From Venatoribacter cucullus (GTDB taxonomy: Bacteria > Pseudomonadota > Gammaproteobacteria > Pseudomonadales > Oceanobacteraceae), in assembly GCF_016132445.1 (NCBI RefSeq), contig NZ_CP046056.1, positions 682,001 to 746,000 of the forward strand: a stretch of 64,000 bases of DNA. Direction: 5' to 3'. A program made the position numbers and the translations under genes. The notes under the pieces were generated by a model, which saw nothing but the letters and a program-made list of their open reading frames with translations, had not been told where the DNA came from and did no database searches. This document shows, in pieces, positions 18,745 through 28,611 of this stretch; the first letter of the stretch is position 1; each line of letters begins with the position of its first letter.

Positions 18745-20043
18745 ATGGGTATCTGGACACTGGGCATTAACCACAAAACAGCACCGGTCGCGGTACGGGA
18801 GCGGGTCTCTTTCGACCCGGCCAGTATGCCCGTGGTGCTGAATGAGGTGCAGGCGCTGGACCCGGTGGCTGAAGTCGTGATTCTGTCGACCTGTAACCGT
18901 ACCGAAATTTATTGCTCTTCCGATCAGTTGCCGGAACAAACGCTGGTGGATTGGTTGTCGCAGCATCATCAGATTGACCGCCAGCAGCTGAACGGCGCGC
19001 TCTATTATCTGCAGGAAGATAAAGCCGTGCAGCATGCTATGCGGGTCGCCAGTGGGCTGGATTCGCTGGTGCTGGGCGAGCCGCAGATTCTCGGCCAGAT
19101 GAAATCCGCTTATGCCGTGGCGCAGGAGGCGGGCACCGTCGGGGCCGAACTGGGCCGTTTATTCCGCCAGACCTTTGCCATCGCCAAGCGGGTGCGTACC
19201 AATACCGCTATTGGTGAAAATCCGGTATCGGTGGCCTTTGCCGCGGTGCGCATGGCGCAGCATATTTTTGCCGATATGCAGCAGAGCACAGCATTGCTGA
19301 TTGGTGCCGGTGAAACCATAGAGCTGGTGGCGCGGCATCTGAAACAGGCCGGTGTTGGCAGCATTATTGTCGCCAACCGCACGCTGGCGCGGGCACAGCA
19401 TCTGGCGCAGGAATTTCATGCTGAAGCGGTGCTGCTGGAAGATATTCCGGAAGTGTTGCCGCGCGCCGATATTGTTATTTCTTCCACCGCCAGCCCGCTG
19501 CCCATTCTGGGGAAAGGGATGGTGGAAAAAGCACAGAAAAAACGCCGCCATAAACCCATGTTTATGGTGGATATTGCGGTGCCGCGCGATATTGAAGCCG
19601 AAGTAGCGGAATTATCCGATGTGTATCTGTACACCGTTGATGATTTGCGCAGCATTATCGAAGAAAACGTCCGCTCCCGCGAAGATGCTGCCCGTCAGGC
19701 CGAAGAATTAATTCTGGCCGGGGTCGACCATTTTATGCGCGAATTAAAAGCGCTGGATGCGGTGCGTACCGTCACCGATTTACGCGCCAGTGTGGATGCC
19801 CTGCGCGAAGAACAATTACAGAAAGCCCTAAAACAATTACAGGCCGGTACCGACCCGGAAAAAGTGCTGCGCTATTTTGCCCACACCTTCAGTAACAAGG
19901 TGCTGCATGCGCCCACCACTTCCTTACGCCGCGCGGGTTCTGAAAGCCGGCTGGAAGTGCTGGACTGGACCCGGGAATTGTTCAACCTGAACAGTCATCG
20001 CATTCCGGATGCCGCCACCGACGACGACTCTGCCTCCTCATGA
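18745..20043 (+). CDS. hemA: glutamyl-tRNA reductase
   Basis: This 432-residue enzyme reduces glutamyl-tRNA to glutamate-1-semialdehyde, the first committed step of tetrapyrrole synthesis. It begins [19 protein letters not shown] and carries the catalytic Cys in STCNRTEIY near residue 50, [10 protein letters not shown], and the NADPH-binding [13 protein letters not shown]. The frame stays open far upstream, but residues before MGIWTLG are unrelated to HemA, so the start is 18745; its ribosome-binding site is weak (GAGG about 14 bases away). It diverges from the TPR lipoprotein across 163 bp and overlaps prfA. Confidence 0.96.
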   Translation: MGIWTLGINHKTAPVAVRERVSFDPASMPVVLNEVQALDPVAEVVILSTCNRTEIYCSSDQLPEQTLVDWLSQHHQIDRQQLNGALYYLQEDKAVQHAMRVASGLDSLVLGEPQILGQMKSAYAVAQEAGTVGAELGRLFRQTFAIAKRVRTNTAIGENPVSVAFAAVRMAQHIFADMQQSTALLIGAGETIELVARHLKQAGVGSIIVANRTLARAQHLAQEFHAEAVLLEDIPEVLPRADIVISSTASPLPILGKGMVEKAQKKRRHKPMFMVDIAVPRDIEAEVAELSDVYLYTVDDLRSIIEENVRSREDAARQAEELILAGVDHFMRELKALDAVRTVTDLRASVDALREEQLQKALKQLQAGTDPEKVLRYFAHTFSNKVLHAPTTSLRRAGSESRLEVLDWTRELFNLNSHRIPDAATDDDSASS

Positions 20044-21125
20044 AAAGCTCCATCCTGCAAAAACTGGAACACCTGCGCGACCGCTATGAAGAAGTCGGTC
20101 ATCTGCTGTCCGAACCCGATGCTGCTAATGATCAGGAGCGCTTCCGTAAACTGTCGAAAGAATACGCCGAGCTGGAAACCATCGCCCGCACTTTCAGTGC
20201 CTACGAGCAGGCCGGCGCCGATCTGGCCGAAGCGCAGTTACTGGCGCAGGACAGCGATGCCGATATGCGCGCCATGGGTGAAGAAGAAGAAGAAGCGGCC
20301 CGCGAACGCCTGCAGCAGTTGCAGCTGGAACTGGAAATTCTGCTGCTGCCGCAGGACCCGGACGACAGCCGCAACGTGATTCTGGAAATCCGCGCCGGTA
20401 CCGGTGGTGACGAAGCGGCGATTTTTGCCGGTGATCTGTACCGCATGTACAGCCGTTATGCGGAACTGCGTGGCTGGCGTACCGAGCTGCTCAGCGCCAG
20501 CGAGGGCGAGCACGGTGGCTTTAAAGAAGTGATTACCCGTATTTCCGGTACCGATGTGTACTCGCAGCTGAAGTTTGAATCCGGCGCCCACCGGGTACAG
20601 CGCGTACCGGCCACCGAAAGCCAGGGCCGTATTCATACCTCGGCCTGCACCGTGGCGGTGATGCCGGAAGTGAGCGAAGAAGAAGAGCTCGATATCAACA
20701 AAAACGACCTGCGTATTGATACCTTCCGCGCCTCCGGCGCCGGTGGTCAGCACATTAACAAAACCGATTCCGCCATTCGTGTAACCCACTTACCGACCGG
20801 CCTGGTGGTGGAATGTCAGGACGAGCGCTCGCAGCATAAAAACCGCGCCAAGGCGCTGGCGGTGCTGGCCACGCGCCTGCGCGATGCTCAACGGCAGGCG
20901 GCGCAGGCGGAACAGGCCGCCACGCGCAAAAGTCTGGTCGGCAGTGGTGACCGTTCCGAGCGTATCCGCACCTACAACTACCCGCAGGGGCGTATTACCG
21001 ACCACCGCATCAACCTTACTTTATATAAGCTGGATGAAGTGGTGCAGGGCGACCTGAACCCGGTGATTGAACCGCTGATCCGCGAGCATCAGGCCAACCT
21101 GCTGGCAGATATGGCCGGCCAATAA
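20040..21125 (+). CDS. prfA: peptide chain release factor 1
   Basis: This 361-residue factor terminates translation at UAA and UAG. The codon-recognition motif PAT appears in [14 protein letters not shown] and the catalytic GGQ in [17 protein letters not shown] is the substrate of the methyltransferase encoded next. The start codon overlaps the hemA stop (ATGA). An acidic run EEEEEAARE occurs in the N-terminal coiled region. Confidence 0.98.
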   Translation: MKSSILQKLEHLRDRYEEVGHLLSEPDAANDQERFRKLSKEYAELETIARTFSAYEQAGADLAEAQLLAQDSDADMRAMGEEEEEAARERLQQLQLELEILLLPQDPDDSRNVILEIRAGTGGDEAAIFAGDLYRMYSRYAELRGWRTELLSASEGEHGGFKEVITRISGTDVYSQLKFESGAHRVQRVPATESQGRIHTSACTVAVMPEVSEEEELDINKNDLRIDTFRASGAGGQHINKTDSAIRVTHLPTGLVVECQDERSQHKNRAKALAVLATRLRDAQRQAAQAEQAATRKSLVGSGDRSERIRTYNYPQGRITDHRINLTLYKLDEVVQGDLNPVIEPLIREHQANLLADMAGQ

Positions 21126-21970
21126 TGCGTATCGACGCCTGGCTGGCACAGGCCCGGGAACGGCTGGCAGCGGTCAGTGACAGCGCCCGGCTGGATGCTG
21201 AATTATTACTGGCCGGCGCCCTGCAGAAAGACCGCACCTGGCTGTATACCTGGGCCGACCGCGAACTGAGCAGCGCCGAACTGGCCCTGGCGGAACCCTT
21301 GTTACAACGCCGTGCCGCCGGTGAACCGGTGGCCTATATTCTGGGCTGGCGCGATTTCTGGTCGCTGCGGCTGCAGACTGAACCCTCTACCTTAATTCCC
21401 CGTCCGGATACCGAAACCCTGATCGAGTGGGCGCTGGAATTGCCCTTGCCGGCCAACAGTCACGTGCTGGACCTGGGCACCGGCACCGGTGCCATTGCAC
21501 TGGCGCTGGCCAGCGAGCAACCGTCGTGGCAGGTCAGCGGGGTAGATCAATCGGCCGCTGCCGTGGCCCTGGCGCAGCGCAATGCTTTGGCGAATGGCCT
21601 GCCAGAAGTCAGTTTTCAGGCTTCTGACTGGTTCAGCACGGTGCAGGGGCAGTTTGATCTGATCGTCAGTAACCCGCCTTATATTGATGCCGCCGACCCG
21701 CACCTGCAGCAGGGCGATGTGCGCTTTGAGCCGGCCTCTGCACTGGTAGCAGGCCAGCAAGGGCTGCAGGATCTGGCCACCATTATTGAGCAGGCGCCGG
21801 TGTATCTGCGCGCCGGTGGCTGGTTATTGCTGGAGCATGGCTGGCAGCAGGCTGACGCTGTCTGCACCTTGCTGCAGGCGCGGGGCTTTGTGCAGGTGGC
21901 CAACCGCCGGGATATGGGTAGCCAGCCCCGCATCAGCGGAGGATGCTGGCCGCAACAGGCCATTGCCTGA
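21125..21970 (+). CDS. prmC: release factor glutamine methyltransferase
   Basis: This 281-residue SAM-dependent enzyme methylates the Gln of GGQ in RF1 and RF2. The N-terminal helical domain is followed by the SAM motif LDLGTGTGAIALALA and the catalytic SNPPYID. PRPDTETLIE is the substrate-contacting block. It overlaps prfA by one base (TAATG), completing the hemA-prfA-prmC operon. Confidence 0.96.
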   Translation: MRIDAWLAQARERLAAVSDSARLDAELLLAGALQKDRTWLYTWADRELSSAELALAEPLLQRRAAGEPVAYILGWRDFWSLRLQTEPSTLIPRPDTETLIEWALELPLPANSHVLDLGTGTGAIALALASEQPSWQVSGVDQSAAAVALAQRNALANGLPEVSFQASDWFSTVQGQFDLIVSNPPYIDAADPHLQQGDVRFEPASALVAGQQGLQDLATIIEQAPVYLRAGGWLLLEHGWQQADAVCTLLQARGFVQVANRRDMGSQPRISGGCWPQQAIA

Positions 21971-22199
21971 GTGGTTGTGCCGTATATGACAGGCTGATGC
22001 TTGCTTGTCTGCCATAATTGGCAGTGTGAGTTTCGCATCTGATCCGTACCCCGCTGACGGCCCGGCCTGCAGGCCACTTATTCCGCCACCTCCGGCGCTT
22101 AAATTGCTACTTTATTACTATATGGTTATATCTGGCCCTGGTTTTGCTGTGTATGGTCAATAACTGATCTCAAACGGTAATAACAACAGCGAGGTAATT

Positions 22200-23477
22200 A
22201 TGGCCAGAGTCATTATCCTGGGCGCCGGTACCGGCGGTATGGCAGGGGCTTACGAAATCCGCGAAGCCTTAAGCAATCAGCATCAGGTCACGGTGATTAA
22301 CGAGCGGGAAGACTTCCAGTTCGTACCGTCCAACCCCTGGATTGCGGTGGGCTGGCGTGAGCGCCCGGAAATCAGCTTCCCCATTCGTCCGCATCTGGAA
22401 AAGAAAGGCATTGAATTTATTGCCGCCGCTGTCACCGAAATTGATCCGCACCATAACCAGCTGAAGCTGGTCAACGGCAACACCGAAGCTTATGACTATC
22501 TGGTGATCTGTACCGGCCCGAAACTGAATTTTGCGGCCATTGAAGGGGCTGGTCCGCACGGTGGTTATACCCAGTCGGTGTGTTCACTGGACCATGCTGA
22601 AACCTGCCGGGACGATGTGAAAGCCCTTATTGCCGAGCCCGGCCATGCCATTGTCGGCGCCATGCCGGGGGCTTCCTGTTTTGGCCCGGCCTACGAATAC
22701 GCCTTTATTCTGGATAAAGAACTGCGTAACAAAAAAGTGCGCGACCGGGTGCCCATGACTTACGTTACCAGCGAGCCTTATATCGGCCATTTAGGCCTGG
22801 GCGGCGTGGGCGATTCCAAGTCCATGCTGGAAAGCGAACTGCGTAACCGCCACATTAAATGGATTACCAACGCCAAGGTCACCAAAGTGGGCGACGGTGT
22901 GATGTATGTGGATGAGCTGAACGACGATGGCTCGCTGAAAAAACAGCATGAATTACCGTTCAAACACTCCATGATGTTGCCGTCCTTTGCCGGGGTAGAT
23001 CCGGTGGCGGCGGTTCCCGAGCTGGTGAACCCGAAAGGCTTTGTGAAAATTGATGAGTTCCAGCGCAGCCCGGCGTTTAAAAATATTTATTCGGCCGGTG
23101 TCTGTGTGGCCATTCCGCCGGTGGAGGAAACCCCGGTGCCGACCGGCACACCGAAAACCGGTTATATGATTGAATCCATGATGACCGCCATTGCCCATAA
23201 CCTGGCCGCTGATCTGGATGGCAAAGGCCAGCCCGATGCCCGCGGCACCTGGAGCGCCATCTGTTTAGCCGACATGGGCGATACCGGCGCGGCCTTTGTG
23301 GCCATTCCACAGATTCCGCCGCGCAACGTGACCTGGTTCAAAAAAGGTAAGTGGGTGCATCTGGCCAAAATCGCCTTCGAGAAGTATTTCATTCACAAAA
23401 TGAAAACCGGCTCCAGCGAGCCGATTTATGAGAAGTACACGCTTAAAGCACTGGGGATTAATCGTCTGAAAGACTGA
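22200..23477 (+). CDS. sqr: sulfide:quinone oxidoreductase, type I
   Basis: This 425-residue FAD enzyme oxidises sulfide to sulfane sulfur and passes electrons to quinone at the inner membrane. The FAD site is ILGAGTGGMAGAYEIRE. The three redox Cys of Acidithiobacillus-type SQR are present at 128 (QSVCSLDHA), 160 (GASCFGPAYEYAF) and 355 (SAICLADMGDTGAAF). TPVPTGTPKTGYMIESM and the amphipathic C-terminus are also typical. GAGGTAATT precedes the ATG. No other sulfur-oxidation gene lies nearby, so it may serve sulfide detoxification. The 229-bp upstream gap holds a short hairpin CTGCCA-TAAT-TGGCAG but no site I can name. Confidence 0.93.
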   Translation: MARVIILGAGTGGMAGAYEIREALSNQHQVTVINEREDFQFVPSNPWIAVGWRERPEISFPIRPHLEKKGIEFIAAAVTEIDPHHNQLKLVNGNTEAYDYLVICTGPKLNFAAIEGAGPHGGYTQSVCSLDHAETCRDDVKALIAEPGHAIVGAMPGASCFGPAYEYAFILDKELRNKKVRDRVPMTYVTSEPYIGHLGLGGVGDSKSMLESELRNRHIKWITNAKVTKVGDGVMYVDELNDDGSLKKQHELPFKHSMMLPSFAGVDPVAAVPELVNPKGFVKIDEFQRSPAFKNIYSAGVCVAIPPVEETPVPTGTPKTGYMIESMMTAIAHNLAADLDGKGQPDARGTWSAICLADMGDTGAAFVAIPQIPPRNVTWFKKGKWVHLAKIAFEKYFIHKMKTGSSEPIYEKYTLKALGINRLKD

Positions 23478-23494
23478 GAAGAAAGCAAACCAAC

Positions 23495-23526
23495 ACACCC
23501 GCCATGGCGGGTGTATTAGTTTTTAA
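23495..23526. terminator. bidirectional terminator between sqr and diaA
   Basis: The perfect palindrome ACACCCGCCATGGCGGGTGT is followed by ATTAGTTTTT and lies between two convergent genes. Confidence 0.8.
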
Positions 23527-23537
23527 AGGCAGGAAAA

Positions 23538-24134
<597 letters not shown>

Positions 24135-24171
24135 TTACAGTAAGGCGGTTATCATAATGAAAGCGTGCCGG

Positions 24172-24549
24172 TCAGGCAAAAGCGTTCTGAATCCAGTCAA
24201 AGATAATTGGTTCCCCGCTGCCGGACAGCACATCAATACGGCAGAACGGCGGCCGGTTGCCAAAGTGTTGCTGTAAATAAAACTCGGCGGTGCGGCGTAT
24301 TTTATTCTGCTTGGCGCGGGTAATGCTTTCGGCACCGCTGCCGTGGCCGCTGTCCTGGCGGTAACGCACTTCCACAAATACCAGCACGTCGTCCTGCCAC
24401 ATAATCAGATCAATTTCACCGCCGCGCAGGGTGAAGTTGCGCTCGACCAGCGTCAGCCCCTGCTGGCTCAGCCAGTGTTCGGCCAGTTGCTCAATGGCAT
24501 GGCCTTTATGGCGGTTACTTAAGGCTGGATCGTTCGGGTCGGTGGCCAT
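24172..24549 (-). CDS. yraN: UPF0102 family protein YraN
   Basis: This 125-residue protein has a restriction-endonuclease-like fold typical of UPF0102. GHAIEQLAEHWLSQQGLTLV, GGEIDLIMWQDDVLVFVEVRYR and RRTAEFYL show the family's Glu and Asp/ExK active-site pattern (GEIDLI ... FVEVRYR). No function is firmly assigned, though a DNA-processing role is often suggested. It lies between lpoA and diaA, 39 bp after lpoA. Confidence 0.93.
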   Translation of the reverse strand: MATDPNDPALSNRHKGHAIEQLAEHWLSQQGLTLVERNFTLRGGEIDLIMWQDDVLVFVEVRYRQDSGHGSGAESITRAKQNKIRRTAEFYLQQHFGNRPPFCRIDVLSGSGEPIIFDWIQNAFA

Positions 24550-24588
24550 CCGTGCCTCCTGTGTATGGGTGAATTTCAGCCGCTGGTA

Positions 24589-26361
24589 TCAGCGGTTGGC
24601 AATCCGTACCGGCCGGCCGTTTTCAAAAACCGTGCATTCGGTGCGGCGCACAATCCGGCGCTCGGCGTTCAGCATCAGGGCGCCGGTGCTGCCGAACACC
24701 TGGCTGTGCGGTAACACTTCCAGCTGCTTCAGGCGCGGTAATAAGCGGAATGCATCCACGCCCATGGCGTACAGGCGGGCATAGCTGCCCTGGCCACCGG
24801 GAATGGCTTTCTCCACGGTCTCCTGCAAACTGCCGGACTGCAGCAGCCAGGGCATATCGCAGAACTGAATGCCGTTCAGGTCGCGGTCGCGGGCGCTGTT
24901 GGGTTCACCGGTATACAGGTGCGAGGTGGCGTACACCGGCAGGTCGGCGGCAAAGTTAAACGCCAGCGTGGGTTTTATCTGACGCGCCTGCTGCGGCAGC
25001 GCCACCATAAAAATCCAGTCGGCATCTTGGCGGCGGCGCGGTTCAAATTCGGTGCTCTGGCGCAGTAAGCGGCGCACGGCCTGATAGCGGCGCTGGCTTT
25101 CATCCACGTTCAGCAGGGCGCGCACATCGGGGTTGTAGTCCTGGCGGTTGGGGTAATAACGCTGCTCGCTGATATCACCACCCAGTGCCAGCCAGTGCTC
25201 GCGGAAAGCGTTGTAAATGCGCTCCCCCCAGTCACCCTGCGGCACCAGTACCAGGGCCCGGCGCTTGCCATCGGCCCAGGCTTTTTCGGCAATCTGCACT
25301 GCTTCATCTTCAGCAGCCAGCCCATACTGATAGAGGTTGGCGGGGCTGCTTTCGTTATCGGTGCGGTCGCCGTAATTCAGCGCCAGCGTTGGCAGCGGCA
25401 GGCTGTCGCGTTGCTGCAAAGCCTGTACCTGCAGTTTATTCACCGGGCCAATCAGCCATTCGGCGCCGTCAAACTGAGCCTGGGCGTAGGCGGCATTCAC
25501 ATCGGCCAGTTGCTGGTTGTCGTAAATACGCACCCGCGGTACCGGGAAGCCTTTGTTCAGAGATTCATAATAGGCAGCCATAAAACCATCGCGGATGGCG
25601 CGGCCGGTTTTTTCCAGCGGGCCACTCAGTGGCAGCAACAACGCTACCTGTTGCGGACGTTCATTGGCGATTTCCTGCAGCATGGCCAAGCCACCGGGCA
25701 GGCTGAGTGCGGCCGGATGGCGGTTGTGCTGTTGCTGCCATTGGCTGACGGCGGCCACCTGTTCATCCAGCGTCAGGCGGGAATTACGTGCCACGGCGGC
25801 CAGCTGCAGCCAGTGGCCGAACTGGGTATCGGGGCTGCGTTCGGCCCATTCCAGCAGTTCCGCTTCCGGCATCAGCATCAGGTTTTGCCAGATGCGTTCA
25901 TGGTTGGTTTTAGCAGCGTCGCCACTGAGCAGCGGCGCCTGAAAATCGCGCTCGCGGGCTGCGGCCAGATACTGGCCGGTGGCTTCATACCAGCGCGCTT
26001 TTAACAGGCTGGCCTGAATTTCCTGCGCGCTGCTGGCTTGCGGCAACAGATCGTTCAGTTCGGTTAAATAAGGCGCACTGAGGTCCGGCTCCTGCAGCAT
26101 CAGATACAGCTCGGCGGATAACAGCAGAAAATCAATACGTTCACGGGCGCTCAGGTTGCGCTCGCCCAGAGGTTGCAATTGCGCGGCGGCGTTGCCAAAC
26201 TCGCCGGCATCCAGCGCGCGCCGGGCCTGTTGCAACAAACTGGCCGTACCTTGTTGGTCACCCGCTATCGTTGCTGCGGTATCCACCGGGCCGGGTTTAC
26301 TGGCGCAGCCGCTGAGGGCGGCACAACCGGCCAGCAGCAACCATAATGACGCGCGCGCCAT
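24589..26361 (-). CDS. lpoA: penicillin-binding-protein activator LpoA
   Basis: This outer-membrane lipoprotein activates PBP1A for peptidoglycan synthesis. The chosen start at 26361 gives 590 residues and a compact signal ending in the lipobox ALSGC. An ATG at 26397 would add 12 residues and overlap the rsmI start. The N-terminal TPR-like domain (to about 260) is followed by a periplasmic-binding-protein-like domain (VALLLPLSGPLEKTGRAIRDG, WLIGPVNKLQVQAL, RALVLVPQGDWGERIYNAF). Position and divergence from rsmI match E. coli. Confidence 0.92.
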   Translation of the reverse strand: MARASLWLLLAGCAALSGCASKPGPVDTAATIAGDQQGTASLLQQARRALDAGEFGNAAAQLQPLGERNLSARERIDFLLLSAELYLMLQEPDLSAPYLTELNDLLPQASSAQEIQASLLKARWYEATGQYLAAARERDFQAPLLSGDAAKTNHERIWQNLMLMPEAELLEWAERSPDTQFGHWLQLAAVARNSRLTLDEQVAAVSQWQQQHNRHPAALSLPGGLAMLQEIANERPQQVALLLPLSGPLEKTGRAIRDGFMAAYYESLNKGFPVPRVRIYDNQQLADVNAAYAQAQFDGAEWLIGPVNKLQVQALQQRDSLPLPTLALNYGDRTDNESSPANLYQYGLAAEDEAVQIAEKAWADGKRRALVLVPQGDWGERIYNAFREHWLALGGDISEQRYYPNRQDYNPDVRALLNVDESQRRYQAVRRLLRQSTEFEPRRRQDADWIFMVALPQQARQIKPTLAFNFAADLPVYATSHLYTGEPNSARDRDLNGIQFCDMPWLLQSGSLQETVEKAIPGGQGSYARLYAMGVDAFRLLPRLKQLEVLPHSQVFGSTGALMLNAERRIVRRTECTVFENGRPVRIANR

Positions 26362-26395
26362 TCCGCTTAATCCAGATTCAGGTAACTTTTCCCGC

Positions 26396-27256
26396 ATGAC
26401 ATCCGATTCCAGAACTCAGGCCGGCACGCTCTACATTGTGGCGACACCGATTGGCAATTTGTCCGACCTGACCGTAAGAGCCCAGCAGGTGCTGGCCAGC
26501 GTCGATGTGATTGCGTGCGAGGATACCAGACATACCAGCAAATTACTCCAGCACCTGGGGCTGCATAAGCCGCTGTTGTCGGTGCATGAACACAACGAAC
26601 GCGACCGCATTGAACAGGTGGCGCAATTGCTCCGCAAAGGGCAGAGCATGGCGCTGGTTTCCGATGCCGGCACGCCGCTGATTTCCGACCCCGGCTACCC
26701 TCTGGTGCAGGGTTTGCGCCAGCTGGGCCTGCCGGTAACGCCCATTCCCGGTGTCAGTGCCATTATTACCGCCCTGAGTGCGGCGGGCTTACCCACCGAC
26801 CGTTTTACCTTTGAAGGCTTTCTGCCGCACAAAGCCGGCAGCAAACGTGAAAAACTGGAAGCCCAGGCGCAGGAACCGCGCACCCTGGTGTACTACGAAG
26901 CCAAACACCGCATTCTGGAAACTCTGCAGATGATGGCCGAGGTATTCGGCCCCGAACGCCCGGCCTGCGTGGCGCGCGAACTGACCAAAACTTTCGAGAC
27001 TTTTTACCACGGTACGCTGCCTGAGATTCTGGCGCAGATCAGCGCCGACGACGACCAGCAAAAAGGCGAGTTTGTGGTGATGATTGCCGGCAACCCAAAC
27101 CCGGCGCCAAGCAGCGAAGTGGACAGCGAAAAATTATTCCGCTTATTGCTGGCGGAATTACCGCCGAAAAAAGCCGCGGCGGTGATTGCCGAGCTGACGG
27201 GCGTGAATAAAAAAGAGTTGTACCAGAAAGCGCTGGAGATACAGGGGAAGGCGTGA
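26396..27256 (+). CDS. rsmI: 16S rRNA 2'-O-ribose C1402 methyltransferase
   Basis: This 286-residue SAM enzyme methylates the ribose of C1402 in the decoding centre. GTLYIVATPIGNLSDLTVRA, ACEDTRHTSKLL, LVSDAGTPLISDPGY and the tetrapyrrole-methylase fold pattern are unmistakable. I use the ATG at 26396; the open frame upstream is the shadow of lpoA. Only 34 bp separate its start from that of lpoA, so promoters of the two genes must overlap coding sequence. Confidence 0.96.
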   Translation: MTSDSRTQAGTLYIVATPIGNLSDLTVRAQQVLASVDVIACEDTRHTSKLLQHLGLHKPLLSVHEHNERDRIEQVAQLLRKGQSMALVSDAGTPLISDPGYPLVQGLRQLGLPVTPIPGVSAIITALSAAGLPTDRFTFEGFLPHKAGSKREKLEAQAQEPRTLVYYEAKHRILETLQMMAEVFGPERPACVARELTKTFETFYHGTLPEILAQISADDDQQKGEFVVMIAGNPNPAPSSEVDSEKLFRLLLAELPPKKAAAVIAELTGVNKKELYQKALEIQGKA

Positions 27257-27274
27257 TTTTTATGGATTAGGCGG

Positions 27275-27298
27275 CGGACACCTGGGTGTCCGGTTTAG
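27275..27298 (+). terminator. weak hairpin after rsmI
   Basis: CGGACACC-TG-GGTGTCCG follows rsmI by about 18 bp, with only GTTTAG behind it. It could be a weak terminator for rsmI and for the convergent gene at 27314. Confidence 0.4.
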
Positions 27299-27313
27299 CT
27301 TGGCAGAATTACC

Positions 27314-27796
27314 TTAATCTGCCTTCGACTTGTCATAAGCTTTCCTTGATTTAATACTTTTTATCAAAGAAATTATTGCAAGAAAAGACATGAAAAAAGT
27401 AAAAAAACTCTCAGTCATAGGAGACGATACTGAAATCGCGGCTATTACGAAATAGAGTGCAAAACTAAACAAGTATTCATTTGGCGAGTACCGGTAATTA
27501 TAGTCCAGTGATTTTCCTGCCAATGTGTCCGAAAAGAAAATGCTTAGCCCTCTTTGGGCAATGTTTTTACGAATATAGTTGTTAGCTTTTCGTCTTGAGA
27601 AGGACCAATACACAACATCGTTAGATGGAGCAGCTTTGACCTGAAAGGCTCTGGGTGAGTAAGGGAATTCAATTTTGTTTAATATAAGAGCTTGCGCATC
27701 GTTGATATCTTCGATGTTTATCGTTCCATTCAGAAAGCTTCGAGTTGGTCGCATTTTGCTCATTTCATATAACAGTTTCTTCGTAGGCATGCTCAT
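27314..27796 (-). CDS. hypothetical membrane protein, A+T-rich orphan
   Basis: I do not recognise this 160-residue protein. About 100 soluble residues (SMPTKKLLYEMSKMRPTRSF; an FPYSPRAFQV segment) are followed by two likely membrane helices near 108-122 and 128-146 and a basic tail ending KSRKAYDKSKAD. The DNA is clearly richer in A+T than the neighbouring genes (many ATA, AAA and TTT codons), which suggests recent acquisition. It lies alone between rsmI and the marR-hydrolase unit. A second ATG two codons downstream (27790) is an alternative start. Confidence 0.6.
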   Translation of the reverse strand: MSMPTKKLLYEMSKMRPTRSFLNGTINIEDINDAQALILNKIEFPYSPRAFQVKAAPSNDVVYWSFSRRKANNYIRKNIAQRGLSIFFSDTLAGKSLDYNYRYSPNEYLFSFALYFVIAAISVSSPMTESFFTFFMSFLAIISLIKSIKSRKAYDKSKAD

Positions 27797-28104
27797 TTAC
27801 ACACCTGTGTCCTTGTTTAAGTCCCGAGTCTAACCCACTGTTAACCAAGCGAAAAGCGCCGGTAATAACATCGTTATCAGGCTATAAACGCGCATGCACA
27901 CGATCACTCCGCAGTCGTCTTTACACGTTGCGCGCTATCACTTTGAGTAATCTCTTAACTCATTGATTTTAAAGGGGGGATTCTTCGGCATTGGAGGCAA
28001 TTCGCGCATCGCTATGCTGACACTGGCGCGTAAACGCGCACGATTCCGGCGGTTTCGCTCAATCATCTGGGGGGATATCCAGTACTTCGTGGTTCAATTG
28101 AAAG
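27797..28104. other. intergenic stretch without recognisable gene
   Basis: About 300 bp lie between the orphan membrane gene and the marR operators. I see no open frame with a ribosome-binding site, no RNA gene and no long repeat here. It may contain the promoter of the minus-strand orphan and the 5' part of the marR control region. Confidence 0.5.
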
Positions 28105-28140
28105 GTTTACATGTAAACTGAAAATTGTTTAGATGTGAAC
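28105..28140. promoter_or_regulatory. paired palindromic operators upstream of marR
   Basis: GTTTACATGTAAAC (28105-28118, a perfect palindrome) is followed 22 bp later by the near-copy GTTTAGATGTGAAC (28127-28140). Two sites two helical turns apart, 50 bp before the marR start, fit autoregulation. TTTACA within the first site and TTAGAT within the second are 17 bp apart and could be the -35 and -10, so bound protein would block the polymerase. Confidence 0.65.
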
Positions 28141-28190
28141 CATTGTGCTGCCTGTGCGGCAAACCCATTATCTGAGCGAGCCAACCCCGT

Positions 28191-28601
28191 ATGGATAAAC
28201 GTCTCTTCTTTTTACTGAACATGGCGCAGAAGAAGCTCTTCCGTCATGTCGATGCTCTGTGCGAGCGCGAGCTGGATGCATCCGTTACGCAGCTGGCGGC
28301 GCTGATGCTTATTTGCCAGCAGCCGGGTTGTTTGCAGAAGGATCTGGCGCAGGCGCTGGAGCTGAATAAATCGGCCGTTACCGGGCTGATTAGCCGTATG
28401 GAAAAGAACGGGCTGGTGCAGCGCGGCACTACCGATGATGCGCGTGCGGTGAGCCTGTTTCCGACGGAAGCCGGGCTGGCGAAAACCCGGCAACTGAAGC
28501 CGCTGATTACTCAGCTGAATAAGCGCTTTGCTGAGGAATTCAGCGACGACGAACTGCAGGTGGTGCTGCGTTTTCTTAATTTTATTTTGCAGACCTTCTG
28601 A
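28191..28601 (+). CDS. MarR-family transcriptional regulator
   Basis: This 136-residue winged-helix repressor has the MarR DNA-binding region at about 30-95 (QKDLAQALELNKSAVTGLISRMEKNGLVQR, followed by the wing TTDDARAVSLFPT). MarR proteins are dimers that usually respond to phenolic or lipophilic ligands and repress neighbouring genes. The alpha/beta hydrolase gene starts 10 bp after it, so the two form an operon. The paired palindromes upstream are the likely binding sites. Confidence 0.93.
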   Translation: MDKRLFFLLNMAQKKLFRHVDALCERELDASVTQLAALMLICQQPGCLQKDLAQALELNKSAVTGLISRMEKNGLVQRGTTDDARAVSLFPTEAGLAKTRQLKPLITQLNKRFAEEFSDDELQVVLRFLNFILQTF

Positions 28602-28611
28602 GGGGGCTGAT

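Noticed and set aside
25195-26004. 269-residue open frame on the plus strand opposite lpoA
   Set aside because: Antisense shadow of G+C-rich coding DNA; no RBS and no recognisable domain.
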